From Cylicocyclus nassatus (lineage: Eukaryota > Nematoda > Chromadorea > Rhabditida > Strongylidae): 64,000 bases of DNA. The stretch lies in assembly GCA_958299035.1 (NCBI GenBank), contig CATQJL010000223.1, forward strand, positions 1,110,359-1,174,358. Direction: 5' to 3'. Numbering within the stretch: position 1 is the stretch's first letter; every line of letters begins with the position of its first letter. The notes under the pieces were generated by a model. It was not told the DNA's origin, made no database searches, and saw nothing but the letters and a program-made list of their open reading frames with translations. Both the position numbers and the translations under genes were made by a program. Shown in pieces: positions 1 to 12,748 of the stretch.

Positions 1-2033
1 TCGCAAAAACCAGTACTTCTGCCCTTAAAAGCAAAAAAGCACAGGGGATTTAGTCTCTCGGGAAGGACAGACTCATGAGCTTTTTTGCGACAGGACATTA
101 TCACAGAAACTTTCGGCCCCTTCTACTTCGCAAAAACCAGTACTTCTGCCCTGAAAGCAGAAAAGCACGAATTTAGTCTTTAGGGAAGACAGACCCATGA
201 GTTTCATCCGACAGGACATTTTCGCTAAGACGTTTAACTCCCAAACTTCGCAAAAACCACAAAACTCAAAAACCAAACTTCAGGCCCTAAAAGCAAAAAA
301 GCACAAGGAGCTTGGTCTCGAGCGAAGAAAGAATTATGGCCTCAGGCAGCAAAATATTTTCGCCAGAAGTTTCTGGGTGTCGATGTTCTATTATACAGAA
401 ACTTGTTTGAAATTCACTTGTGCAAATTCTACTCTGCAGACCAGACTTCTGCCTCTGAAGGCAGAAGGGTGGTCTCGAGGGAAAGACAGACCCATGAGCT
501 TCTTGCGACAGCAAATTATCTTCTCTGAAAATTTTGGCCTCTTCAAGTTCGCTAAAACCACACTTTTGTCCCTAGAAGTAAAAAAAACAGGGAGCTTGGT
601 CTCGAGAAAAGAGAAGACTCGGGGCTCAGGCGGCAAGATATTTGCGCTAAAAATTTTTATTTTCAGGGGTTAATATTTAATTATAAAGAAACTTGCTGAA
701 AAAATTACGGCCCCTTCTTCTCAAACATACTTCTGCCTCTAAAAGTAAAAAAGCACAAAGTGCTCTCGAGGGAAGGACAGACCCACGAGCTTCATCCGAC
801 AGAACATTTTCGCTAAGACATTTGACCGCCTATACTTCGCAAAAACCAGTACTTCTGCCCTTAAAAGCAAAAAAGCACAGGGGATTTAGTCTCTCGGGAA
901 GGACAGACTCATGAGCTTTATTGCGACAGGACATTATCACAGAAACTTTCGGCCCCTTCTACTTCGCAAAAACCAGTACTTCTACCCTGAAAGCAGAAAA
1001 GCACGAATTTAGTCTTTAGGGAAGACAGACCCATGAGTTTCATCCGACAGGACATTTTCGCTAAGACGTTTAACTCCCAAACTTCGCAAAAACCACAAAA
1101 CTCAAAAACCAAACTTCAGGCCCTAAAAGCAAAAAAGCACAAGGAGCTTGGTCTCGAGCGAAGAAAGAATTATGGCCTCAGGCAGCAAAATATTTTCGCC
1201 AGAAGTTTCTGGGTGTCGATGTTCTATTATACAGAAACTTGTTTGAAATTCGTGGCCATTCTACTCTGCAAAACCCAAACTTCTACCCCTAAAAGCAAAA
1301 CAGCACAGACAGCTTGGTCTCGAGGGGAAGAGACTCATAAGCTCAGCCAGCAAGATACTTTCGCTGAAAATTTATGGGTGTCAATGTTTATTCTACAGAA
1401 ACTTGTTTGAAATTCACTTGTGCAAATTCTACTCTGCAGACCAGACTTCTGCCTCTGAAGGCAGAAGGGTGGTCTCGAGGGAAAGACAGACCCATGAGCT
1501 TCTTGCGACAGCAAATTATCTTCTCTGAAAATTTTGGCCTCTTCAAGTTCGCTAAAACCACACTTTTGTCCCTAGAAGTAAAAAAAAACAGGGAGCTTGG
1601 TCTCGAGAAAAGAGAAGACTCGGGGCTCAGGCGGCAAGATATTTGCGCTAAAAATTTTTATTTTCAGGGGTTAATATTTAATTATAAAGAAACTTGCTGA
1701 AAAAATTACGGCCCCTTCTTCTCAAACATACTTCTGCCTCTAAAAGTAAAAAAGCACAAAGTGCTCTCGAGGGAAGGACAGACCCACGAGCTTCATCCGA
1801 CAGAACATTTTCGCTAAGACATTTGACCGCCTATACTTCGCAAAAACCAGTACTTCTGCCCTTAAAAGCAAAAAAGCACAGGGGATTTAGTCTCTCGGGA
1901 AGGACAGACTCATGAGCTTTTTTGCGACAGGACATTATCACAGAAACTTTCGGCCCCTTCTACTTCGCAAAAACCAGTACTTCTGCCCTGAAAGCAGAAA
2001 AGCACGAATTTAGTCTTTAGGGAAGACAGACCC

Positions 2034-3033
2034 ATGAGTTTCATCCGACAGGACATTTTCGCTAAGACGTTTAACTCCCAAACTTCGCAAAAACCACAAA
2101 ACTCAAAAACCAAACTTCAGGCCCTAAAAGCAAAAAAGCACAAGGAGCTTGGTCTCGAGCGAAGAAAGAATTATGGCCTCAGGCAGCAAAATATTTTCGC
2201 CAGAAGTTTCTGGGTGTCGATGTTCTATTATACAGAAACTTGTTTGAAATTCGTGGCCATTCTACTCTGCAAAACCCAAACTTCTACCCCTAAAAGCAAA
2301 ACAGCACAGACAGCTTGGTCTCGAGGGGAAGAGACTCATAAGCTCAGCCAGCAAGATACTTTCGCTGAAAATTTATGGGTGTCAATGTTTATTCTACAGA
2401 AACTTGTTTGAAATTCACTTGTGCAAATTCTACTCTGCAGACCAGACTTCTGCCTCTGAAGGCAGAAGGGTGGTCTCGAGGGAAAGACAGACCCATGAGC
2501 TTCTTGCGACAGCAAATTATCTTCTCTGAAAATTTTGGCCTCTTCAAGTTCGCTAAAACCACACTTTTGTCCCTAGAAGTAAAAAAAACAGGGAGCTTGG
2601 TCTCGAGAAAAGAGCAGACTCGGGGCTCAGGCGGCAAGATATTTGCGCTAAAAATTTTTATTTTCAGGGGTTAATATTTAATTATAAAGAAACTTGCTGA
2701 AAAAATTACGGCCCCTTCTTCTCAAACATACTTCTGCCTCTAAAAGTAAAAAAGCACAAAGTGCTCTCGAGGGAAGGACAGACCCACGAGCTTCATCCGA
2801 CAGAACATTTTCGCTAAGACATTTGACCGCCTATACTTCGCAAAAACCAGTACTTCTGCCCTTAAAAGCAAAAAAGCACAGGGGATTTAGTCTCTCGGGA
2901 AGGACAGACTCATGAGCTTTTTTGCGACAGGACATTATCACAGAAACTTTCGGCCCCTTCTACTTCGCAAAAACCAGTACTTCTGCCCTGAAAGCAGAAA
3001 AGCACGAATTTAGTCTTTAGGGAAGACAGACCC
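2034..3033. repeat. Representative full 7-monomer satellite unit (1000 bp)
   Basis: Monomer starts lie near 2034, 2173, 2337, 2495, 2622, 2786 and 2912, giving lengths near 139, 164, 158, 127, 164, 126 and 122 bp. The monomers are clearly related to each other but far more diverged than whole units are from one another, which defines a higher-order repeat. Other units of this class start at 1033, 3786, 5540, 6540 and 14225. Each unit contains a TTTTATTTTCAG tract resembling a nematode 3' splice site (2657-2668 here), followed by an AT-rich stretch. Confidence 0.9.
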
Positions 3034-3785
3034 ATGAGTTTCATCCGACAGGACATTTTCGCTAAGACGTTTAACTCCCAAACTTCGCAAAAACCACAAA
3101 ACTCAAAAACCAAACTTCAGGCCCTAAAAGCAAAAAAGCACAAGGAGCTTGGTCTCGAGCGAAGAAAGAATTATGGCCTCAGGCAGCAAAATATTTTCGC
3201 CAGAAGTTTCTGGGTGTCGATGTTCTATTATACAGAAACTTGTTTGAAATTCGTGGCCATTCTACTCTGCAAAACCCAAACTTCTACCCCTAAAAGCAAA
3301 ACAGCACAGACAGCTTGGTCTCGAGGGGAAGAGACTCATAAGCTCAGCCAGCAAGATACTTTCGCTGAAAATTTATGGGTGTCAATGTTTATTCTACAGA
3401 AACTTGTTTGAAATTCACTTGTGCAAATTCTACTCTGCAGACCAGACTTCTGCCTCTGAAGGCAGAAGGGTGGTCTCGAGGGAAAGACAGACCCATGAGC
3501 TTCTTGCGACAGCAAATTATCTTCTCTGAAAATTTTGGCCTCTTCAAGTTCGCTAAAACCACACTTTTGTCCCTAGAAGTAAAAAAAACAGGGAGCTTGG
3601 TCTCGAGAAAAGAGCAGACTCGGGGCTCAGGCGGCAAGATATTTGCGCTAAAAATTTTTATTTTCAGGGGTTAATATTTAATTATAAAGAAACTTGCTGA
3701 AAAAATTACGGCCCCTTCTTCTCAAACATACTTTTGCCTCTAAAAGTAAAAAAGCACAAAGTGCTCTCGAGGGAAGGACAGACCC
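3034..3785. repeat. Shortened 752-bp satellite unit lacking two monomers
   Basis: The unit runs normally to the monomer starting CACGAGCTTCATCCGACAG and then joins the first monomer of the next unit inside the shared ATCCGACAG-ACATTTTCGCTAAGAC sequence. About 249 bp (two monomers) are missing. The hybrid start keeps CACGAGCTTC instead of CATGAGTTTC, which marks the crossover point. Confidence 0.85.
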
Positions 3786-4785
3786 ACGAGCTTCATCCGA
3801 CAGGACATTTTCGCTAAGACGTTTAACTCCCAAACTTCGCAAAAACCACAAAACTCAAAAACCAAACTTCAGGCCCTAAAAGCAAAAAAGCACAAGGAGC
3901 TTGGTCTCGAGCGAAGAAAGAATTATGGCCTCAGGCAGCAAAATATTTTCGCCAGAAGTTTCTGGGTGTCGATGTTCTATTATACAGAAAGTTGTTTGAA
4001 ATTCGTGGCCATTCTACTCTGCAAAACCCAAACTTCTACCCCTAAAAGCAAAACAGCACAGACAGCTTGGTCTCGAGGGGAAGAGACTCATAAGCTCAGC
4101 CAGCAAGATACTTTCGCTGAAAATTTATGGGTGTCAATGTTTATTCTACAGAAACTTGTTTGAAATTCACTTGTGCAAATTCTACTCTGCAGACCAGACT
4201 TCTGCCTCTGAAGGCTGAAGGGTGGTCTCGAGGGAAAGACAGACCCATGAGCTTCTTGCGACAGCAAATTATCTTCTCTGAAAATTTTGGCCTCTTCAAG
4301 TTCGCTAAAACCACACTTTTGTCCCTAGAAGTAAAAAAAACAGGGAGCTTGGTCTCGAGAAAAGAGCAGACTCGGGGCTCAGGCGGCAAGATATTTGCGC
4401 TAAAAATTTTTATTTTCAGGGGTTAATATTTAATTATAAAGAAACTTGCTGAAAAAATTACGGCCCCTTCTTCTCAAACATACTTCTGCCTCTAAAAGTA
4501 AAAAAGCACAAAGTGCTCTCGAGGGAAGGACAGACCCACGAGCTTCATCCGACAGAACATTTTCGCTAAGACATTTGACCGCCTATACTTCGCAAAAACC
4601 AGTACTTCTGCCCTTAAAAGCAAAAAAGCACAGGGGATTTAGTCTCTCGGGAAGGACAGACTCATGAGCTTTTTTGCGACAGGACATTATCACAGAAACT
4701 TTCGGCCCCTTCTACTTCGCAAAAACCAGTACTTCTGCCCTGAAAGCAGAAAAGCACGAATTTAGTCTTTAGGGAAGACAGACCC

Positions 4786-5539
4786 ATGAGTTTCATCCGA
4801 CAGGACATTTTCGCTAAGACGTTTAACTCCCAAACTTCGCAAAAACCACAAAACTCAAAAACCAAACTTCAGGCCCTAAAAGCAAAAAAGCACAAGGAGC
4901 TTGGTCTCGAGCGAAGAAAGAATTATGGCCTCAGGCAGCAAAATATTTTCGCCAGAAGTTTCTGGGTGTCGATGTTCTATTATACAGAAACTTGTTTGAA
5001 ATTCGTGGCCATTCTACTCTGCAAAACCCAAACTTCTACCCCTAAAAGCAAAACAGCACAGACAGCTTGGTCTCGAGGGGAAGAGACTCATAAGCTCAGC
5101 CAGCAAGATACTTTCGCTGAAAATTTATGGGTGTCAATGTTTATTCTACAGAAACTTGTTTGAAATTCACTTGTGCAAATTCTACTCTGCAGACCAGACT
5201 TCTGCCTCTGAAGGCAGAAGGGTGGTCTCGAGGGAAAGACAGACCCATGAGCTTCTTGCGACAGCAAATTATCTTCTCTGAAAATTTTGGCCTCTTCAAG
5301 TTCGCTAAAACCACACTTTTGTCCCTAGAAGTAAAAAAAAAACAGGGAGCTTGGTCTCGAGAAAAGAGAAGACTCGGGGCTCAGGCGGCAAGATATTTGC
5401 GCTAAAAATTTTTATTTTCAGGGGTTAATATTTAATTATAAAGAAACTTGCTGAAAAAATTACGGCCCCTTCTTCTCAAACATACTTTTGCCTCTAAAAG
5501 TAAAAAAGCACAAAGTGCTCTCGAGGGAAGGACAGACCC
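4786..5539. repeat. Second shortened satellite unit (754 bp)
   Basis: Same two-monomer deletion and same hybrid junction as the unit at 3034, with a slightly longer A-run near 5332. The 1000+752-bp pair at 3034-4785 (short then full) and the pair at 4786-6539 therefore form a larger duplicated block of about 1.75 kb. Confidence 0.85.
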
Positions 5540-7541
5540 ACGAGCTTCATCCGACAGGACATTTTCGCTAAGACGTTTAACTCCCAAACTTCGCAAAAAC
5601 CACAAAACTCAAAAACCAAACTTCAGGCCCTAAAAGCAAAAAAGCACAAGGAGCTTGGTCTCGAGCGAAGAAAGAATTATGGCCTCAGGCAGCAAAATAT
5701 TTTCGCCAGAAGTTTCTGGGTGTCGATGTTCTATTATACAGAAACTTGTTTGAAATTCGTGGCCATTCTACTCTGCAAAACCCAAACTTCTACCCCTAAA
5801 AGCAAAACAGCACAGACAGCTTGGTCTCGAGGGGAAGAGACTCATAAGCTCAGCCAGCAAGATACTTTCGCTGAAAATTTATGGGTGTCAATGTTTATTC
5901 TACAGAAACTTGTTTGAAATTCACTTGTGCAAATTCTACTCTGCAGACCAGACTTCTGCCTCTGAAGGCAGAAGGGTGGTCTCGAGGGAAAGACAGACCC
6001 ATGAGCTTCTTGCGACAGCAAATTATCTTCTCTGAAAATTTTGGCCTCTTCAAGTTCGCTAAAACCACACTTTTGTCCCTAGAAGTAAAAAAAACAGGGA
6101 GCTTGGTCTCGAGAAAAGAGCAGACTCGGGGCTCAGGCGGCAAGATATTTGCGCTAAAAATTTTTATTTTCAGGGGTTGATATTTAATTATAAAGAAACT
6201 TGCTGAAAAAATTACGGCCCCTTCTTCTCAAACATACTTCTGCCTCTAAAAGTAAAAAAGCACAAAGTGCTCTCGAGGGAAGGACAGACCCACGAGCTTC
6301 ATCCGACAGAACATTTTCGCTAAGACATTTGACCGCCTATACTTCGCAAAAACCAGTACTTCTGCCCTTAAAAGCAAAAAAGCACAGGGGATTTAGTCTC
6401 TCGGGAAGGACAGACTCATGAGCTTTTTTGCGACAGGACATTATCACAGAAACTTTCGGCCCCTTCTACTTCGCAAAAACCAGTACTTCTGCCCTGAAAG
6501 CAGAAAAGCACGAATTTAGTCTTTAGGGAAGACAGACCCATGAGTTTCATCCGACAGGACATTTTCGCTAAGACGTTTAACTCCCAAACTTCGCAAAAAC
6601 CACAAAACTCAAAAACCAAACTTCAGGCCCTAAAAGCAAAAAAGCACAAGGAGCTTGGTCTCGAGCGAAGAAAGAATTATGGCCTCAGGCAGCAAAATAT
6701 TTTCGCCAGAAGTTTCTGGGTGTCGATGTTCTATTATACAGAAACTTGTTTGAAATTCGTGGCCATTCTACTCTGCAAAACCCAAACTTCTACCCCTAAA
6801 AGCAAAACAGCACAGACAGCTTGGTCTCGAGGGGAAGAGACTCATAAGCTCAGCCAGCAAGATACTTTCGCTGAAAATTTATGGGTGTCAATGTTTATTC
6901 TACAGAAACTTGTTTGAAATTCACTTGTGCAAATTCTACTCTGCAGACCAGACTTCTGCCTCTGAAGGCAGAAGGGTAGTCTCGAGGGAAAGACAGACCC
7001 ATGAGCTTCTTGCGACAGCAAATTATCTTCTCTGAAAATTTTGGCCTCTTCAAGTTCGCTAAAACCACACTTTTGTCCCTAGAAGTAAAAAAAAAACAGG
7101 GAGCTTGGTCTCGAGAAAAGAGAAGACTCGGGGCTCAGGCGGCAAGATATTTGCGCTAAAAATTTTTATTTTCAGGGGTTAATATTTAATTATAAAGAAA
7201 CTTGCTGAAAAAATTACGGCCCCTTCTTCTCAAACATACTTTTGCCTCTAAAAGTAAAAAAGCACAAAGTGCTCTCGAGGGAAGGACAGACCCACGAGCT
7301 TCATCCGACAGAACATTTTCGCTAAGACATTTGACCGCCTATACTTCGCAAAAACCAGTACTTCTGCCCTTAAAAGCAAAAAAGCACAGGGGATTTAGTC
7401 TCTCGGGAAGGACAGACTCATGAGCTTTTTTGCGACAGGACATTATCACAGAAACTTTCGGCCCCTTCTACTTCGCAAAAACCAGTACTTCTGCCCTGAA
7501 AGCAGAAAAGCACGAATTTAGTCTTTAGGGAAGACAGACCC

Positions 7542-8377
7542 ATGAGTTTCATCCGACAGGACATTTTCGCTAAGACGTTTAACTCCCAAACTTCGCAAAA
7601 ACCACAAAACTCAAAAACCAAACTTCAGGCCCTAAAAGCAAAAAAGCACAAGGAGCTTGGTCTCGAGCGAAGAAAGAATTATGGCCTCAGGCAGCAAAAT
7701 ATTTTCGCCAGAAGTTTCTGGGTGTCGATGTTCTATTATACAGAAACTTGTTTGAAATTCACTTGTGCAAATTCTACTCTGCAGACCAGACTTCTGCCTC
7801 TGAAGGCAGAAGGGTGGTCTCGAGGGAAAGACAGACCCATGAGCTTCTTGCGACAGCAAATTATCTTCTCTGAAAATTTTGGCCTCTTCAAGTTCGCTAA
7901 AACCACACTTTTGTCCCTAGAAGTAAAAAAAACAGGGAGCTTGGTCTCGAGAAAAGAGAAGACTCGGGGCTCAGGCGGCAAGATATTTGCGCTAAAAATT
8001 TTTATTTTCAGGGGTTAATATTTAATTATAAAGAAACTTGCTGAAAAAATTACGGCCCCTTCTTCTCAAACATACTTCTGCCTCTAAAAGTAAAAAAGCA
8101 CAAAGTGCTCTCGAGGGAAGGACAGACCCACGAGCTTCATCCGACAGAACATTTTCGCTAAGACATTTGACCGCCTATACTTCGCAAAAACCAGTACTTC
8201 TGCCCTTAAAAGCAAAAAAGCACAGAGGATTTAGTCTCTCGGGAAGGACAGACTCATGAGTTTTTTTGCGACAGGACATTATCACAGAAACTTTCGGCCC
8301 CTTCTACTTCGCAAAAACCAGTACTTCTGCCCTGAAAGCAGAAAAGCACGAATTTAGTCTTTAGGGAAGACAGACCC
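7542..8377. repeat. 6-monomer satellite unit, junction type A (836 bp)
   Basis: Lacks the monomer that starts with the GTGGCCATTCTACTC segment. The junction lies inside ACAGAAACTTGTTTGAAATTC, which occurs twice in full units, so the deletion fits unequal exchange between adjacent monomers. Other type A units start at 197, 9213, 13389 and 16060. Confidence 0.85.
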
Positions 8378-9212
8378 ATGAGTTTCATCCGACAGGACAT
8401 TTTCGCTAAGACGTTTAACTCCCAAACTTCGCAAAAACCACAAAACTCAAAAACCAAACTTCAGGCCCTAAAAGCAAAAAAGCACAAGGAGCTTGGTCTC
8501 GAGCGAAGAAAGAATTATGGCCTCAGGCAGCAAGATACTTTCGCTGAAAATTTATGGGTGTCAATGTTTATTCTACAGAAACTTGTTTGAAATTCACTTG
8601 TGCAAATTCTACTCTGCAGACCAGACTTCTGCCTCTGAAGGCAGAAGGGTGGTCTCGAGGGAAAGACAGACCCATGAGCTTCTTGCGACAGCAAATTATC
8701 TTCTCTGAAAATTTTGGCCTCTTCAAGTTCGCTAAAACCACACTTTTGTCCCTAGAAGTAAAAAAAACAGGGAGCTTGGTCTCGAGAAAAGAGCAGACTC
8801 GGGGCTCAGGCGGCAAGATATTTGCGCTAAAAATTTTTATTTTCAGGGGTTAATATTTAATTATAAAGAAACTTGCTGAAAAAATTACGGCCCCTTCTTC
8901 TCAAACATACTTTTGCCTCTAAAAGTAAAAAAGCACAAAGTGCTCTCGAGGGAAGGACAGACCCACGAGCTTCATCCGACAGAACATTTTCGCTAAGACA
9001 TTTGACCGCCTATACTTCGCAAAAACCAGTACTTCTGCCCTTAAAAGCAAAAAAGCACAGGGGATTTAGTCTCTCGGGAAGGACAGACTCATGAGCTTTT
9101 TTGCGACAGGACATTATCACAGAAACTTTCGGCCCCTTCTACTTCGCAAAAACCAGTACTTCTGCCCTGAAAGCAGAAAAGCACGAATTTAGTCTTTAGG
9201 GAAGACAGACCC
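8378..9212. repeat. 6-monomer satellite unit, junction type B (835 bp)
   Basis: Also lacks one monomer, but the junction is different: GGCCTCAGGCAGCAA is joined directly to GATACTTTCGCTGAAAATT. Other type B units start at 10049, 10884, 11719, 12554 (altered by primer sequence), 15225, 16896 and 17731. Two independent one-monomer deletions therefore coexist and spread in the same array. Confidence 0.85.
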
Positions 9213-12200
9213 ATGAGTTTCATCCGACAGGACATTTTCGCTAAGACGTTTAACTCCCAAACTTCGCAAAAACCACAAAACTCAAAAACCAAACTTCAGG
9301 CCCTAAAAGCAAAAAAGCACAAGGAGCTTGGTCTCGAGCGAAGAAAGAATTATGGCCTCAGGCAGCAAAATATTTTCGCCAGAAGTTTCTGGGTGTCGAT
9401 GTTCTATTATACAGAAACTTGTTTGAAATTCACTTGTGCAAATTCTACTCTGCAGACCAGACTTCTGCCTCTGAAGGCAGAAGGGTGGTCTCGAGGGAAA
9501 GACAGACCCATGAGCTTCTTGCGACAGCAAATTATCTTCTCTGAAAATTTTGGCCTCTTCAAGTTCGCTAAAACCACACTTTTGTCCCTAGAAGTAAAAA
9601 AAACAGGGAGCTTGGTCTCGAGAAAAGAGAAGACTCGGGGCTCAGGCGGCAAGATATTTGCGCTAAAAATTTTTATTTTCAGGGGTTAATATTTAATTAT
9701 AAAGAAACTTGCTGAAAAAATTACGGCCCCTTCTTCTCAAACATACTTCTGCCTCTAAAAGTAAAAAAGCACAAAGTGCTCTCGAGGGAAGGACAGACCC
9801 ACGAGCTTCATCCGACAGAACATTTTCGCTAAGACATTTGACCGCCTATACTTCGCAAAAACCAGTACTTCTGCCCTTAAAAGCAAAAAAGCACAGAGGA
9901 TTTAGTCTCTCGGGAAGGACAGACTCATGAGTTTTTTTGCGACAGGACATTATCACAGAAACTTTCGGCCCCTTCTACTTCGCAAAAACCAGTACTTCTG
10001 CCCTGAAAGCAGAAAAGCACGAATTTAGTCTTTAGGGAAGACAGACCCATGAGTTTCATCCGACAGGACATTTTCGCTAAGACGTTTAACTCCCAAACTT
10101 CGCAAAAACCACAAAACTCAAAAACCAAACTTCAGGCCCTAAAAGCAAAAAAGCACAAGGAGCTTGGTCTCGAGCGAAGAAAGAATTATGGCCTCAGGCA
10201 GCAAGATACTTTCGCTGAAAATTTATGGGTGTCAATGTTTATTCTACAGAAACTTGTTTGAAATTCACTTGTGCAAATTCTACTCTGCAGACCAGACTTC
10301 TGCCTCTGAAGGCAGAAGGGTGGTCTCGAGGGAAAGACAGACCCATGAGCTTCTTGCGACAGCAAATTATCTTCTCTGAAAATTTTGGCCTCTTCAAGTT
10401 CGCTAAAACCACACTTTTGTCCCTAGAAGTAAAAAAAACAGGGAGCTTGGTCTCGAGAAAAGAGAAGACTCGGGGCTCAGGCGGCAAGATATTTGCGCTA
10501 AAAATTTTTATTTTCAGGGGTTAATATTTAATTATAAAGAAACTTGCTGAAAAAATTACGGCCCCTTCTTCTCGAACATACTTTTGCCTCTAAAAGTAAA
10601 AAAGCACAAAGTGCTCTCGAGGGAAGGACAGACCCACGAGCTTCATCCGACAGAACATTTTCGCTAAGACATTTGACCGCCTATACTTCGCAAAAACCAG
10701 TACTTCTGCCCTTAAAAGCAAAAAAGCACAGGGGATTTAGTCTCTCGGGAAGGACAGACTCATGAGTTTTTTTGCGACAGGACATTATCACAGAAACTTT
10801 CGGCCCCTTCTACTTCGCAAAAACCAGTACTTCTGCCCTGAAAGCAGAAAAGCACGAATTTAGTCTTTAGGGAAGACAGACCCATGAGTTTCATCCGACA
10901 GGACATTTTCGCTAAGACGTTTAACTCCCAAACTTCGCAAAAACCACAAAACTCAAAAACCAAACTTCAGGCCCTAAAAGCAAAAAAGCACAAGGAGCTT
11001 GGTCTCGAGCGAAGAAAGAATTATGGCCTCAGGCAGCAAGATACTTTCGCTGAAAATTTATGGGTGTCAATGTTTATTCTACAGAAACTTGTTTGAAATT
11101 CACTTGTGCAAATTCTACTCTGCAGACCAGACTTCTGCCTCTGAAGGCAGAAGGGTGGTCTCGAGGGAAAGACAGACCCATGAGCTTCTTGCGACAGCAA
11201 ATTATCTTCTCTGAAAATTTTGGCCTCTTCAAGTTCGCTAAAACCACACTTTTGTCCCTAGAAGTAAAAAAAACAGGGAGCTTGGTCTCGAGAAAAGAGA
11301 AGACTCGGGGCTCAGGCGGCAAGATATTTGCGCTAAAAATTTTTATTTTCAGGGGTTAATATTTAATTATAAAGAAACTTGCTGAAAAAATTACGGCCCC
11401 TTCTTCTCAAACATACTTTTGCCTCTAAAAGTAAAAAAGCACAAAGTGCTCTCGAGGGAAGGACAGACCCACGAGCTTCATCCGACAGAACATTTTCGCT
11501 AAGACATTTGACCGCCTATACTTCGCAAAAACCAGTACTTCTGCCCTTAAAAGCAAAAAAGCACAGGGGATTTAGTCTCTCGGGAAGGACAGACTCATGA
11601 GCTTTTTTGCGACAGGACATTATCACAGAAACTTTCGGCCCCTTCTACTTCGCAAAAACCAGTACTTCTGCCCTGAAAGCAGAAAAGCACGAATTTAGTC
11701 TTTAGGGAAGACAGACCCATGAGTTTCATCCGACAGGACATTTTCGCTAAGACGTTTAACTCCCAAACTTCGCAAAAACCACAAAACTCAAAAACCAAAC
11801 TTCAGGCCCTAAAAGCAAAAAAGCACAAGGAGCTTGGTCTCGAGCGAAGAAAGAATTATGGCCTCAGGCAGCAAGATACTTTCGCTGAAAATTTATGGGT
11901 GTCAATGTTTATTCTACAGAAACTTGTTTGAAATTCACTTGTGCAAATTCTACTCTGCAGACCAGACTTCTGCCTCTGAAGGCAGAAGGGTGGTCTCGAG
12001 GGAAAGACAGACCCATGAGCTTCTTGCGACAGCAAATTATCTTCTCTGAAAATTTTGGCCTCTTCAAGTTCGCTAAAACCACACTTTTGTCCCTAGAAGT
12101 AAAAAAAACAGGGAGCTTGGTCTCGAGAAAAGAGAAGACTCGGGGCTCAGGCGGCAAGATATTTGCGCTAAAAATTTTTATTTTCAGGGGTTAATATTTA

Positions 12201-12722
12201 ATTATAAAGAAACTTGCTGAAAAAATTACGGCCCCTTCTTCTCAAACATACTTCTGCCTCTAAAAGTAAAAAAGCACAAAGTGCTCTCGAGGGAAGGACA
12301 GACCCACGAGCTTCATCCGACAGAACATTTTCGCTAAGACATTTGACCGCCTATACTTCGCAAAAACCAGTACTTCTGCCCTTAAAAGCAAAAAAGCACA
12401 GGGGATTTAGTCTCTCGGGAAGGACAGACTCATGAGTTTTTTTGCGACAGGACATTATCACAGAAACTTTCGGCCCCTTCTACTTCGCAAAAACCAGTAC
12501 TTCTGCCCTGAAAGCAGAAAAGCACGAATTTAGTCTTTAGGGAAGACAGACCCATGAGTTTCATCCGACAGGACATTTTCGCTAAGACGTTTAACTCCCA
12601 AACTTCGCAAAAACCACAAAACTCAAAAACCAAACTTCAGGCCCTAAAAGCAAAAAAGCACAAGGAGCTTGGTCTCGAGCGAAGAAAGAATTATGGCCTC
12701 AGGCAGCAAGATACTTTCGCTG

Positions 12723-12748
12723 AAGCAGTGGTATCAACGCAGAGTACT
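12723..12748 (+). other. SMART cDNA/WGA primer sequence embedded in satellite (artefact)
   Basis: The 26 bases begin AAGCAGTGGTATCAACGCAG, the known Clontech SMART primer. Here they replace the expected satellite sequence (AATTTATGGGTGTCAATG and following bases) without changing unit length: the unit is 835 bp like its neighbours. This is library primer incorporated into the consensus, not biology, so frames crossing it are unreliable. Confidence 0.95.

Noticed and set aside
197..673. 158-codon and 125-codon plus-strand frames repeated through the satellite
   Set aside because: They recur only because the satellite recurs, start at an arbitrary ATG, change length with monomer deletions, and overlap equally long frames on the other strand. 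No domain or splice context.
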